Of a DNA stretch of 64,000 nucleotides, positions 17,065 to 26,207 are shown in pieces. Position numbers and translations under genes: made by a program. Source of the DNA: Halieaceae bacterium. GTDB lineage: Bacteria > Pseudomonadota > Gammaproteobacteria > Pseudomonadales > Halieaceae. The DNA lies in contig CACNSR010000001.1 in assembly GCA_902623175.1 (NCBI GenBank), forward strand, positions 124,001 through 188,000. Reading direction: 5' to 3'. Numbering within the stretch: the stretch's first letter is position 1; every line of letters starts with the position of its first letter. Under the pieces are notes generated by a model, which worked only from the letters and a program-made list of their open reading frames with translations, made no database searches and was not told where the DNA came from.

Positions 17065-18975
17065 TCACTCCGCGCGGTAGTCCTCCACCGGTTCCCCCAG
17101 CAGTCTCAAGCCAACCATGGTGACCGCCGCGGCCGCCAGCATGCCGAGCCACCAGGGAAGGCCAAAGCTGGTTGGTAAGGTGCCAGCGCCAAGGGCGGCG
17201 GCGCCCGCAAGTAGCGCATAGGGGAGTTGCGTTCGAACGTGCTCAATATGGTCGCAGCCCGCCGAGAGGGAGGACATCACCGTGGTATCCGAGATCGGTG
17301 AGCAGTGATCACCCCAGACCGCACCGGCCAGCACGCCCGATACAGAGGAATAGAGAATAGAGTAATCCCCGCCTCCGGTCAGACCCTCCATGCTCATAAT
17401 TGCCCAGCAAAGTGGGAGCACCAGCGGCAACAAAATCCCCATGGCGCCCCAGCTGCTGCCAGTCGAAAACGCTGTAAACGCTGCTAATACGAAAATGACG
17501 GCGGGCAGCGCCGCCGCGGGCAGGCTGTTCCCAAGACTCGCGATCAGAAAGTCTGCGGTGTGCAGTTCGCGGCTGATCTCTGACATTGACCAGGCGAGCA
17601 CCAGAATAATCATGGCAATAAACGTGAACCGCGCCCCTGACACCCAGGCATCAACGATTTCATCGAGGCTCAGCAACCGCTGCGCAGCTGTCATAACAAT
17701 CGCGACCAGTGCGCCCGCCAGTGATGCCCACATGAGAGCGCGATAGGAATTTGCCGAGCCGATAATCTTGCCGATCGTGTCTCCCTCGCCGGTAACGTAA
17801 AGGCCGACCAGAATCCCCAAAATCATCACCGCCACCGGAATCAGCGCGTTAAACGCTCTTGGCGGTACGCCTTCTCTCATCGCCAATGCTGCCTCTTCAT
17901 CCTGACCGACTCGCGATTTGACCGGCGGCGCCGTGACGCCAGTGAAGCGGGCGCGTCGCTCAGCCGCGAGCATCGGGCCGAACTCGCGCCCCGTGGTGAT
18001 GACCAAGAGAACCAACAGGATCGCCATGAACGGGTAGAAGCTATAGAGGATAGAGTTCAGGAATATGCCGTAAGCGCTCATGGTGAGGTCATCAAGTGGT
18101 GCAATGGCATCGCCAATCAGGCTCACCTGGTAGCCGATCCAGGTCGTGACCAGCGCGACTGTTGCTAGCGGTGCCGCTGTTGAATCGACGAGGTAGGCGA
18201 GCTTCTCCCGTGAGATCCGCAGTCGGTCGGTGATGGAGCGGCTGGTGTTACCCACCACGAGGGTATTGGAGTAGTCGTCGAAGAAAATGAGTAGCCCCAA
18301 TGACCACACCGCCAGTTGCCCGCGCTTGGCGCTGTTGGCGCCGGTGATAATCCACTCGACGATGCCGCGCATGCCGCCATTGCGTGAAATCACGCCCACC
18401 ATGCCGGCAATCATGAACGTGAACAGCATGATGGTGGCGTGATCGTAATCCGCCACCGCATTGGCTACATAGACCTCAAAGCTCGCAAATAGGCCTGTAA
18501 AGACGCCCTTGGCCGTCAGGCCCTCCAGCGCCCAGGCCCCCAGCCATAAACCCAGCATCAGAGCGGGTAATACGCTCCGGATGAGGAGCGCCACGCCGAT
18601 CGCTACCAATGGCGGTAGTATCGAGACCCAAGCTGGGATCACAGGAACCTCGGCTCGCTGCACGACTTCTCCTGCGAGTTCCAAAGTCACCACAGCGGCA
18701 CCCGTGCCGGCATCGGTCACGTCACTGAATATCCATGCGTCGTCAGAGCGACTCGGAGTGTAAGGAAAATCATTGACGCGGAGTAACGGCGAGGGCTGCA
18801 AGGTGGCAGTGTGACCCGTGGCGGGCGAGGGGACGGTCAGGTCGTAGGTGATGCCTTGAAGAAAAACCTGCGGTAGCTGAACCTCAAATTCGGTCGACGC
18901 GCTCACCTCTGATGGCAACAGCAGTGAGCAAACGAGCAAAACACTGCTTGCCCAAACGAAAAAGCCATGCCCCAT
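17065..18975 (-). CDS. NhaC-family Na+/H+ antiporter with N-terminal exported domain
   Basis: 636 residues. A cleavable-looking signal peptide (about 1-26, ending EVSAS) and a ~90-residue beta-type extracytoplasmic segment precede the membrane domain, which starts near 112 (WVSILPPLVAIGVALLIRS). The NhaC landmarks follow: LLIFFDDYSNTLVVGNT, TAAPLATVALVTTWIGYQ, FSTGSSWGAMGILLPL and GAVWGDHCSPISDTTVMSS. About eleven to twelve helices. NhaC proteins exchange Na+ for H+ or amino acids. Ordinary NhaC is shorter and lacks the leader. Single gene. Confidence 0.88.
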   Translation of the reverse strand: MGHGFFVWASSVLLVCSLLLPSEVSASTEFEVQLPQVFLQGITYDLTVPSPATGHTATLQPSPLLRVNDFPYTPSRSDDAWIFSDVTDAGTGAAVVTLELAGEVVQRAEVPVIPAWVSILPPLVAIGVALLIRSVLPALMLGLWLGAWALEGLTAKGVFTGLFASFEVYVANAVADYDHATIMLFTFMIAGMVGVISRNGGMRGIVEWIITGANSAKRGQLAVWSLGLLIFFDDYSNTLVVGNTSRSITDRLRISREKLAYLVDSTAAPLATVALVTTWIGYQVSLIGDAIAPLDDLTMSAYGIFLNSILYSFYPFMAILLVLLVITTGREFGPMLAAERRARFTGVTAPPVKSRVGQDEEAALAMREGVPPRAFNALIPVAVMILGILVGLYVTGEGDTIGKIIGSANSYRALMWASLAGALVAIVMTAAQRLLSLDEIVDAWVSGARFTFIAMIILVLAWSMSEISRELHTADFLIASLGNSLPAAALPAVIFVLAAFTAFSTGSSWGAMGILLPLVLPLCWAIMSMEGLTGGGDYSILYSSVSGVLAGAVWGDHCSPISDTTVMSSLSAGCDHIEHVRTQLPYALLAGAAALGAGTLPTSFGLPWWLGMLAAAAVTMVGLRLLGEPVEDYRAE

Positions 18976-19120
18976 TGTATGCCCCAGATTTATTTTCCCC
19001 GATTATTACAGCAATCGGTCTGGATGTCCGATGACCCGGGGACCTTGCGTAGACCCGTTGCGCAGCGACACCAGACAGCGCAGAGTGCGCTGTCTGTATT
19101 GATGTTAGTCAGGTGACAGC

Positions 19121-19882
19121 TTGATCGAAGAGGTGGGTCTGTTTCTTGCCGGTCTGATAGGCGGTATGGTCAATTCCATCGCGGGAGGCGGCAGTTTCAT
19201 TACGTTCCCAGCGCTGATGGCGGCGGGCGTGCCTCCCATCGCTGCCAATGCCACCAATACCTTTGCCTCGAGCGCCGGCTACCTGAGTGGCGCTGTGGGA
19301 CTCCGCCGGGAACTGTGGGCGCATCGGCATCAGCTACCAAAAGTCGCGGTTTCGGCACTCATCGGCGGCGGCCTCGGCGCGTGGCTGTTGCTTGAGACTC
19401 CGGAAAACACCTTCAGTCGCGTGATTCCCTGGTTGCTGCTGCTGGCCACCGTGCTGTTGATCTGGGGCGATCCTTTGCAGGCGGCGTTGCGCCGCCGCTT
19501 CGAGGGCAAACAGTCGCTTTCGGCGCTGGGCGATGTATTGCTGGCGCTGTTGCTACTGCTGGTCTGCACCTACGGTGGTTTTTTCAATGCCGGCTTGGGC
19601 ATCATCTTGCTCGGCTACTTGTCGCTGGCGGGTCATCAGGATATCCATTTGATGAACGGGCTGAAGCTGTTGGTCTCGGCGCTGGTATCCATTTTGGCGA
19701 TCGTGATGCTCGGCGTCGGAGACCTTATCGCTTGGAGAGAGGGCGCGATCGTGCTCATCGGCACGTTGATCGGTGGTTACGCGGCCGCGACTGCGGTGAG
19801 AGTGGTGAGTCAGCGGCTCGTCCGCCGAGCTATCATTGCGGTGGCCGGGGGGATGACTGCCTATTTTTTTATCGCGAGTTGA
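19121..19882 (+). CDS. TauE/SafE (TSUP) family permease
   Basis: 253 residues from TTG at 19121; AGGTGA five nt upstream makes this the likely start. The duplicated TSUP pattern is visible: GLIGGMVNSIAGGGSFITFPAL at the start and GGFFNAGLGIILL in the second half, with about eight helices. The family exports sulfite, sulfoacetate or other small anions and may take part in sulfur or C1 metabolism. It ends 14 bp inside the convergent MFS gene. Confidence 0.9.
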   Translation: MIEEVGLFLAGLIGGMVNSIAGGGSFITFPALMAAGVPPIAANATNTFASSAGYLSGAVGLRRELWAHRHQLPKVAVSALIGGGLGAWLLLETPENTFSRVIPWLLLLATVLLIWGDPLQAALRRRFEGKQSLSALGDVLLALLLLLVCTYGGFFNAGLGIILLGYLSLAGHQDIHLMNGLKLLVSALVSILAIVMLGVGDLIAWREGAIVLIGTLIGGYAAATAVRVVSQRLVRRAIIAVAGGMTAYFFIAS

Positions 19883-21161
19883 AGCCGGCTGTCAACGATG
19901 GCGCGCGCGCTTGATGCTCAAATGTGACGGCTGCTATCGCGCCAACAACCGAAAACCCAAGCAAAAGCATAAACAGATGCTGGAAGCCCGCGAGTCCCGG
20001 GCTTTGGTCCATCAAGTAGCCAGCCACCGCGGCGATGTAAACATCAGGCGTATATCCGATCACGGATACCAAGCCCACCGCGGTGCCGGTCACAGCAAGC
20101 GGTATTTGCCCTTCTTCAAGTAAGCCAAAATAGAGCCCGCGCAACCCGAAGATCGCGATGCCGGTGACCAGCGTATTCAGCAGAATCATCGGCATGTTGC
20201 CGAGCGCCGTGCCGGTAAAGGCAAACAGCGAGTGGCTCATGATGAGCAGCACAAAACAGACCAGCGCCATCCGTGAGATACCGAAACGGTCCCCCAAAAG
20301 TCCGAGCGCCAGCGCTGCGATGGGGCGGGTCCAGGCTCCGGTCGCCACAATCTGTGCCGCGTCGATCTCATCAATGCCATGGCCACGCACAGCAAATAGC
20401 GCGTACTGATCAAACGCTTTGTAGCTGCTGTAGGCACAGACCAATACCGTCGACTGCAGCCACACCACACGCAGTTTGATGACTGCCTTGATCTGGCGAA
20501 AGAAGTCAGAGGTGGGTACAGTTTGCGTGTTGTCGGTTCCGCCATCGAGGCCGCGTAGCGTAAACCACACCAGAACCCCCACCGCGGCCGTGACCGCCGT
20601 GTAGCCATAAATCACCTGCCTCAGCGCGGCCCCTTTTTGCTCTAGCGTTGCGGCGTCATAGCCCAGTGGGAACGCCACTGAGAAAGCAAAAACACCAAGT
20701 GATGCCAATACAGCGGCTAATAAACCCCTGCCGCCATCTAGCAGTCCGTAAGCGAGGCCCTGTTGATCATCGCCGCCCCAGGCTCGGGCCACTTTAATCA
20801 GCGCCGCCCAGAACAACAGGATATTGGTTAACCCAAAAAAGCCCCATACCAACATGACGCCCGCGACGTCAGGGAAGGTGGCGAGATAGAGGCCGCCCAA
20901 TGCGGTCGCCCACAGAGAGCCCGCCAGCAGTTTGCGCGGTTCAAAACGGTCCGCCAACGGCCCACCAAAAAAGTAGGCGGCCATTGCAATGAACCCATAG
21001 GCGCTTTGCGCTAGGCCAAGTTCGGTGGCGCTGAGCTCAAAGACTTCGAGGACTGTTGGCCGAAAAAAGCGGGTAACGTGGTAGGGCAGGGTAAAGATCG
21101 CCTCTCCCGCAAAAATAAGCGAGACGATGATCAGTGCGCGATGCCACTTGCTGCGCTCCAT
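19869..21161 (-). CDS. MFS transporter
   Basis: 430 residues with about twelve hydrophobic segments. The loop 2-3 motif is present as GGPLADRFEPRKLL, and the symmetric one as GLLGDRFGISRM. Resembles the nitrate/nitrite-porter or glycerol-phosphate/hexuronate end of the superfamily, but the substrate is not readable. The 3' end overlaps the TSUP gene tail to tail. It follows the RND pump genes on the same strand after a 49-bp gap and could be part of that transcript. Confidence 0.87.
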   Translation of the reverse strand: MERSKWHRALIIVSLIFAGEAIFTLPYHVTRFFRPTVLEVFELSATELGLAQSAYGFIAMAAYFFGGPLADRFEPRKLLAGSLWATALGGLYLATFPDVAGVMLVWGFFGLTNILLFWAALIKVARAWGGDDQQGLAYGLLDGGRGLLAAVLASLGVFAFSVAFPLGYDAATLEQKGAALRQVIYGYTAVTAAVGVLVWFTLRGLDGGTDNTQTVPTSDFFRQIKAVIKLRVVWLQSTVLVCAYSSYKAFDQYALFAVRGHGIDEIDAAQIVATGAWTRPIAALALGLLGDRFGISRMALVCFVLLIMSHSLFAFTGTALGNMPMILLNTLVTGIAIFGLRGLYFGLLEEGQIPLAVTGTAVGLVSVIGYTPDVYIAAVAGYLMDQSPGLAGFQHLFMLLLGFSVVGAIAAVTFEHQARAPSLTAGFNSR

Positions 21162-21210
21162 TATTCAGTATGCGCCTCTAGCCATTCTATGACCGCCGCC
21201 GCGCACGGCA

Positions 21211-24200
21211 TTACTTTTTCAGACCTTCCTGCGCCAGCTCCTGATGGAGCTGGTTCCCCGAAGCGGCCCGCGCTTTGGCAAAGCGGGCAATCCCGAGATA
21301 GGCCACTGGGGTGAGATATAAGGTGAAGACCGTCGCGATACCCATGCCGCCAAACACCACCCAGCCCACTGCAGAACGTGCCTCAGAGCCCGGGCCCGAG
21401 GCCAGTATTAGGGGCAGGGCACCCAGCACCGTCGACACCAGCGTCATAACGATCGGGCGTAGCCGGATGCGCGCCGCTTCCTCGATCGCCTCACGCACCG
21501 CAAAGCCCCGGTCACGGAGCTGATCCGCAAACTCCACCAAGAGGATGCCGTTTTTGGCGATGAGACCTATTAGCATCACCAATCCCACCTGCGAGTAGAT
21601 GTTGAGCGAGGTGCCAGTCAGGAATAGGGCGCATATCGCCGCCGCCAATCCAAAAGGCACAATGGCCATAATCACTAAGGCCGAGGTCACGCCTTCGAAC
21701 TGTCCGATCAGCACCAAAAAAACGATTAGCAGAGCAAAGCCATAGGTGATCAGCGTCTCGCGGTTGGTCTCCGCGAGCGCCGCGGCCTCGCCCCGAGTGA
21801 TCAGGGTTACGCTGTCGGGGAGGACTTCGTCAGCGAGCTGAAAAAGATCATCGACCGCGTTTTGCATCGCAAAGCCCGGTTGAATCTCGACATCGATCTC
21901 GATGGCGCGCCGCTGCTCTCGCCGGTCGAGCTGGCTGGCCACACCGCGCTCGTCCAGGCGCACAATACTCGACAGCGGCACCAATGCGCCGGATCGAGTG
22001 CGAACGTAAAGGTTCACCAAGTCGCTGGGATCGCGAATTTTTTCTGAACCGGCCTCCAGAACAATCGGCACGGTCTGGTCATCGGCGTTCAAGTCGACAA
22101 TGCGCGCACCGTCTACCATCACGCGCAGAGTCTGTGCAACGTCTTCCAGGGGAATGTTGAGATCGGAGGCCCGCTCACGATCGATCTCAACCGAGAGCTG
22201 AGGTTGCGAGGGGTCATAGCCGATGCTGGGGCGGCTCACCGAGTCCAGTCTCAACCGAATTTGTTCGGTGTATTCCCGAGCTACGGCGTAGATCTCGTCG
22301 TAGTCTGTTCCGAGGAGCGCCACACTCAGGCCGCCGCTCGACGCACCCCTCAGGTTCAGCGAGTTGGCGCTGAAGATGCGTGTTGTAACGCCCGGTAGAT
22401 CGGCAAAAAGCGGTTTCAGGTCGGCGGCGATTTCTTGCTGACTGCGCTCCCGCTCCCGCCAGTCGGCGAGCTTGGCCAGCATGAATATGTTGTTGGGGTC
22501 CCAGCGCCCCACCACGGTGAAAAGCGCGACGATTTCGCCCCGCTCCAAAAGCGGGATGAGGATATTTTCCATGCGGTCCGCCTGCCGCTCGGTGTAGTTT
22601 AGGCCCACGCCGTCGGGACCTTTGGCAAAAATTTTTATGGTGCCGCGGTCCTCTGCCGGCAACAGCTCCTGATCAAGCAGGGTGTAAAGCCCTGCAGCGC
22701 TAGCTGCGGCTAGCACACAGATCGATGCCGTGCGGCGGGGTGCGCTGAGCACCGTCTTTAGCGATGCATGGTATGACTGCGCCAATCGATTGCCCAAATC
22801 GCTCACTCGGCGCTGTCGGGGCGCGGAGGCGGGGAGGCGCGCCATGACCGCGGGCACCAGACTCAGTGCGACAAATGAAGAGATCGCCACAGCGACCGCG
22901 AGTACCAGACCGAACTCCTGAAAGAGCCTGCCGGCGGTGCCGGGCAAGAAAGCGATGGGCACAAATACGGCAATCAACACCGCGGTGGTGGCGATCACTG
23001 CAAAAAACACTTTGCGCGTGCCCACTACGGCAGCTGCGCTCGGCCCGTTCCCTTCAGCCCGCTGGCGCTGCACGCTCTCCAGCACCACGATGGCGTCATC
23101 AACAATCAGCCCCGCAGCGAGCACCAGTGCCAGCAGTGTCAGGATGTTGATTGAGAAGCTCAGCATCCAGCTGGCCGCCAGTGTGCCGAGCAGGGAGATG
23201 GGAATGGCTATCGCGGGGATCAGCGTGAGGCGCATCGAGCCTGTAAATAACCGGATGGTGCCAATCACTACCAGAATAGAAATGAGCAGCGTCGTGACGA
23301 CTTCTCTGACCGAGCCTCGAATAAAAATGGAATCATCAGAACTGATACGGAGGTCCACGCCCTCGATCCGGGTATTGATATCGGCCACCGCAGTACGGAC
23401 CCCGTCGGCAATGCGCACGGTGTTGGAGCCCGCCTGGCGTATGACGCTGATGCCAACGATGCGCTCGCCGTTGAGCCGTACAAAACTGGTGGCGTCCTCG
23501 GGGGAGAACGCGACTTTTGCCACCTGACCGATGCGAATCTCATCGCGAATAATGAGTGATGCAATGTCTTCTTCGCTGGTCACCGCGGCGTCAGCACGGA
23601 CCAACAACTGCTGATCTCCAGCGCGGAAACTGCCCGCCGGGACATCGAGCGGTGCCGCCTGCAATACCGTGGCAACGTCGGCCACAGTGAGTCCGTAACT
23701 GGTGAGCCGCAGTGGGTCGAGGATGATCCGCAATACCCGCTGACGTGACCCGAGGAGCGAGGCATCCGCAACGCCGGGTAGTGACACGATGCGTGGGACG
23801 ATGTCCTGCTCCACAAAGCGATTCAGTTCTTCATCGGTATGGATGGATGACCGAACTGCGATGCGCATGATTTCGCCGGCTTGCTCGTCGGCTTTGTAAA
23901 CAGACAGTTGCTCCAGCGCTTCCGGCAGATCGCGCTCAATGCGACTAATCGCCTCGCGCACGTCGGAAGCGGCTTGATCGGTATCGATCTCCGGGCGGAA
24001 CTCGATCCATATGCGGGTGTTGTTTTCCTCGCTCGAGGAGTTAATGTTCATCACGCCTGAGACGCGGGCGGCTGCGCCCTCCAAGAGCCGGGTGACTTCT
24101 GAGTCCATGGTTTCGGGGGAGGCACCGGGCAAGAAGGCGTTTACTGATACAACAGGGCGGTCGACGTCGGGGAGCTCCCGTACCTCAATGGCTAGCAGCG

Positions 24201-24309
24201 CGGCAATACCGCCGATGGCGATCAGGAGATTGAGCACCAGCACCAGCCAGGGTCTGCGCACCCCCAGCTCGGGTAACCCCCTTTTGATCGGGATGTCAGA
24301 TTCAGTCAT
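21211..24309 (-). CDS. RND efflux permease (HAE1/MexF-like)
   Basis: 1032 residues, full RND length, two halves each with a large periplasmic loop. The first helix reads LVLVLNLLIAIGGIAALLAI; the porter begins VSVNAFLPGASPETMDSEV. The proton-relay aspartates are present in GLIVDDAIVVLE, and GLIAKNGILLVEFAD marks the second half. Its start overlaps the adaptor stop by 8 bp. No outer-membrane channel gene is adjacent, so it should use a TolC encoded elsewhere. Likely exports hydrophobic toxicants. Confidence 0.95.
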   Translation of the reverse strand: MTESDIPIKRGLPELGVRRPWLVLVLNLLIAIGGIAALLAIEVRELPDVDRPVVSVNAFLPGASPETMDSEVTRLLEGAAARVSGVMNINSSSEENNTRIWIEFRPEIDTDQAASDVREAISRIERDLPEALEQLSVYKADEQAGEIMRIAVRSSIHTDEELNRFVEQDIVPRIVSLPGVADASLLGSRQRVLRIILDPLRLTSYGLTVADVATVLQAAPLDVPAGSFRAGDQQLLVRADAAVTSEEDIASLIIRDEIRIGQVAKVAFSPEDATSFVRLNGERIVGISVIRQAGSNTVRIADGVRTAVADINTRIEGVDLRISSDDSIFIRGSVREVVTTLLISILVVIGTIRLFTGSMRLTLIPAIAIPISLLGTLAASWMLSFSINILTLLALVLAAGLIVDDAIVVLESVQRQRAEGNGPSAAAVVGTRKVFFAVIATTAVLIAVFVPIAFLPGTAGRLFQEFGLVLAVAVAISSFVALSLVPAVMARLPASAPRQRRVSDLGNRLAQSYHASLKTVLSAPRRTASICVLAAASAAGLYTLLDQELLPAEDRGTIKIFAKGPDGVGLNYTERQADRMENILIPLLERGEIVALFTVVGRWDPNNIFMLAKLADWRERERSQQEIAADLKPLFADLPGVTTRIFSANSLNLRGASSGGLSVALLGTDYDEIYAVAREYTEQIRLRLDSVSRPSIGYDPSQPQLSVEIDRERASDLNIPLEDVAQTLRVMVDGARIVDLNADDQTVPIVLEAGSEKIRDPSDLVNLYVRTRSGALVPLSSIVRLDERGVASQLDRREQRRAIEIDVEIQPGFAMQNAVDDLFQLADEVLPDSVTLITRGEAAALAETNRETLITYGFALLIVFLVLIGQFEGVTSALVIMAIVPFGLAAAICALFLTGTSLNIYSQVGLVMLIGLIAKNGILLVEFADQLRDRGFAVREAIEEAARIRLRPIVMTLVSTVLGALPLILASGPGSEARSAVGWVVFGGMGIATVFTLYLTPVAYLGIARFAKARAASGNQLHQELAQEGLKK

Positions 24310-25387
24310 TGTCGGCCGGGTTCAGATTATCACTGAGCGGTTTGAGCGCAACGCCCGCGCGAACCGATTGAACGCCTTCCATGACCACGAGTTCGCCCTC
24401 GGCTACTTCTCCCTCAATCAGGATCGCGCCCGCGAGTCTTTTTACCAAACGAACCTCCCGTCGTGCAGCGCGCCCATCTTCGGCGACCCAGACATAGGCG
24501 CCGTCTGCGCCCCATTGCACCGCGATATCGGGCACGGAAATAAAGGCACCGCGAGAAGCATTTAGACTGACTTCAAAAGCCATGCCGGGCCGGAAGCGAT
24601 CAGCTGCGTTGTCGATGGCCGCACGGGCGATGAATGCCCGGGAGTTGATATCGATGCGCGAATCCACTGCGACAATCTCGCCGGATACCGGAGCGTCGGC
24701 GACGTCCCATAGTCGCACATCTACCGGTTTGCCCCGCGTGACGCGATCCACATACACCTCAGGCACTGAAAAGTTCACCAGCAATAGGCTGCGGTCGTCG
24801 ATAGTTGTAACCAAGGAGGTGGTATCGATCCGATCACCCACATCGATCTCGGTGATACCCACGCGACCGGCGAAGGGCGCGGTAATGCGGCGTCGGTCGA
24901 GGTCGACCCTTGCCTGCTCCAGCGCAATGCGAGCGCTGTCTACTGCGGCTCTGGCGTCATCGAGCTGGCTCTCGGGAATATTGGCGTCCCGAGCGTTGAC
25001 AGTCGTATAGCGTGTAACCAGTCGCTCAGCATCGGCGAGTTTCACGGTGGCCAGCTCCACTGCCAGCGTTTCATCTCGGTCATCGAGTTGCAAGAGCAAG
25101 TCACCCTCGGCGACCGCGGTGTCGGCATCAATCGTAACTGCGGTAACGCGGCCCGAGGTCTCGGCATAGACCGAGACGCTTTTAAGCGCCCGGGCGGTGC
25201 CCACTGAGGTCAGGGTTTCTCGTAAATCGGTCAGCTGTGCGGGCACCGTCATCACGGGCACAGCAGGGGCTTGGCCGCCATAGCGCGCCCCACCGATGCT
25301 CGTGCGGTCGCTGCAGCCCTGTAGCATGGCACATAACATCGCTGCTGCCAGCCCGCTCAGGTTATGTAATGTCAGCCGTCGGTTCAT
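24302..25387 (-). CDS. RND periplasmic adaptor lipoprotein
   Basis: 361 residues from ATG at 25387; a GTG at 25405 is also in frame but the ATG gives a cleaner signal. Lipobox LQGC sets the mature Cys near residue 25. Then a beta-barrel/lipoyl half (VSVYAETSGRVTAV), an alpha hairpin (LATVKLADAERLV ... RVDLDRR) and the second lipoyl half RRITAPFAGRVGITEIDVGD, the MFP signature. It links the permease to an outer-membrane channel. First gene of the pump operon. Confidence 0.93.
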   Translation of the reverse strand: MNRRLTLHNLSGLAAAMLCAMLQGCSDRTSIGGARYGGQAPAVPVMTVPAQLTDLRETLTSVGTARALKSVSVYAETSGRVTAVTIDADTAVAEGDLLLQLDDRDETLAVELATVKLADAERLVTRYTTVNARDANIPESQLDDARAAVDSARIALEQARVDLDRRRITAPFAGRVGITEIDVGDRIDTTSLVTTIDDRSLLLVNFSVPEVYVDRVTRGKPVDVRLWDVADAPVSGEIVAVDSRIDINSRAFIARAAIDNAADRFRPGMAFEVSLNASRGAFISVPDIAVQWGADGAYVWVAEDGRAARREVRLVKRLAGAILIEGEVAEGELVVMEGVQSVRAGVALKPLSDNLNPADND

Positions 25388-25674
25388 GTCCGCCGCCACT
25401 GTCACCTTGCATCATCATTCTCGTTGTCAGGAGCGGCGCAGCATTGGGTAGCCACGAGTCGGGCGTTGCCTCACACTAATAACCAACATGTTACCGACTG
25501 CCGATCAGGAACCAAGTCTACTCCAGATTGGCCATTTCGGATGCACAGAGCATGCCTCCTCCGACACGTATACCAGTGCAATATGGGTGGCGATCCGTCT
25601 GACCTGGGCATTCAGCTTGATGATGCGCTACCCTCTCGACTACCCACGCCTTTCACTGAGAAGTAACTCCCGTT

Positions 25675-25812
25675 ATGAGTGAATCACCCCAAACGGCCCA
25701 GTCCGAGACGGCACCTTGCGGTGGTTGCGCCGCAGATTGCCTCATCAGAGCTGCGTGCGAGGGCAAGCCCGGGCGGATTCCCGGCAGCCAGAGTCGGGCA
25801 TCCGCATCGTGA
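25675..25812 (+). CDS. candidate 45-residue Cys-rich small protein
   Basis: ATG at 25675 opens 45 codons ending at TGA, 13 bp before the DUF423 start. The product has a polar N-terminus, then CGGCAADCLIRAAC, a four-Cys cluster spaced C-x2-C-x3-C-x5-C, then a basic tail. GAGAAG lies about 13 nt upstream. The tight Cys spacing suggests a metal or Fe-S site. It could be co-translated with DUF423. No family recognised; chance remains possible. Confidence 0.45.
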   Translation: MSESPQTAQSETAPCGGCAADCLIRAACEGKPGRIPGSQSRASAS

Positions 25813-25825
25813 CGGATCTGTCTTG

Positions 25826-26185
25826 ATGAACCGTTATCTGCTGATCGCGGGCTTGCTTGGTGCCGCAGGTGTGGCAGCTGGCGCCTTTGGCGCGCATGCT
25901 TTGCAAGCGTCGATCTCGCCAGAGCGTATCGCTGTCTGGGACACAGCGGCGCAATACCACTTGATTCACGCTGCGGTTATTTTGGCACTGGCGTTGGGCT
26001 CGCAAACAGGTGATAGCCGGTGGCGGTTGCCCATGATGGGTTTCACCGCGGGCGTCTTGTTGTTCTCGTTCTCGCTGTATGCGCTGGTGCTGACAGACAT
26101 GACGCTCTTGGCGATGATTACGCCAGTGGGAGGGATACTCCTGATAATGAGCTGGCTGATGGTTGCCATCAAAGCCCTCAAATAA
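25826..26185 (+). CDS. DUF423 family membrane protein
   Basis: 119 residues from ATG at 25826; the frame extends further upstream but that part overlaps the small Cys-rich frame and is not membrane-like. LIAGLLGAAGVAAGAFGAHAL followed by WDTAAQYHLIHA is the DUF423 (YgdD-like) signature. Four helices predicted. Inner-membrane protein of unknown function, widespread in proteobacteria. Convergent with the MFS gene that starts the catabolic block, with a 22-bp gap. Confidence 0.92.
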   Translation: MNRYLLIAGLLGAAGVAAGAFGAHALQASISPERIAVWDTAAQYHLIHAAVILALALGSQTGDSRWRLPMMGFTAGVLLFSFSLYALVLTDMTLLAMITPVGGILLIMSWLMVAIKALK

Positions 26186-26207
26186 GTCAGCGCGCTCTGT
26201 CGCGGAA

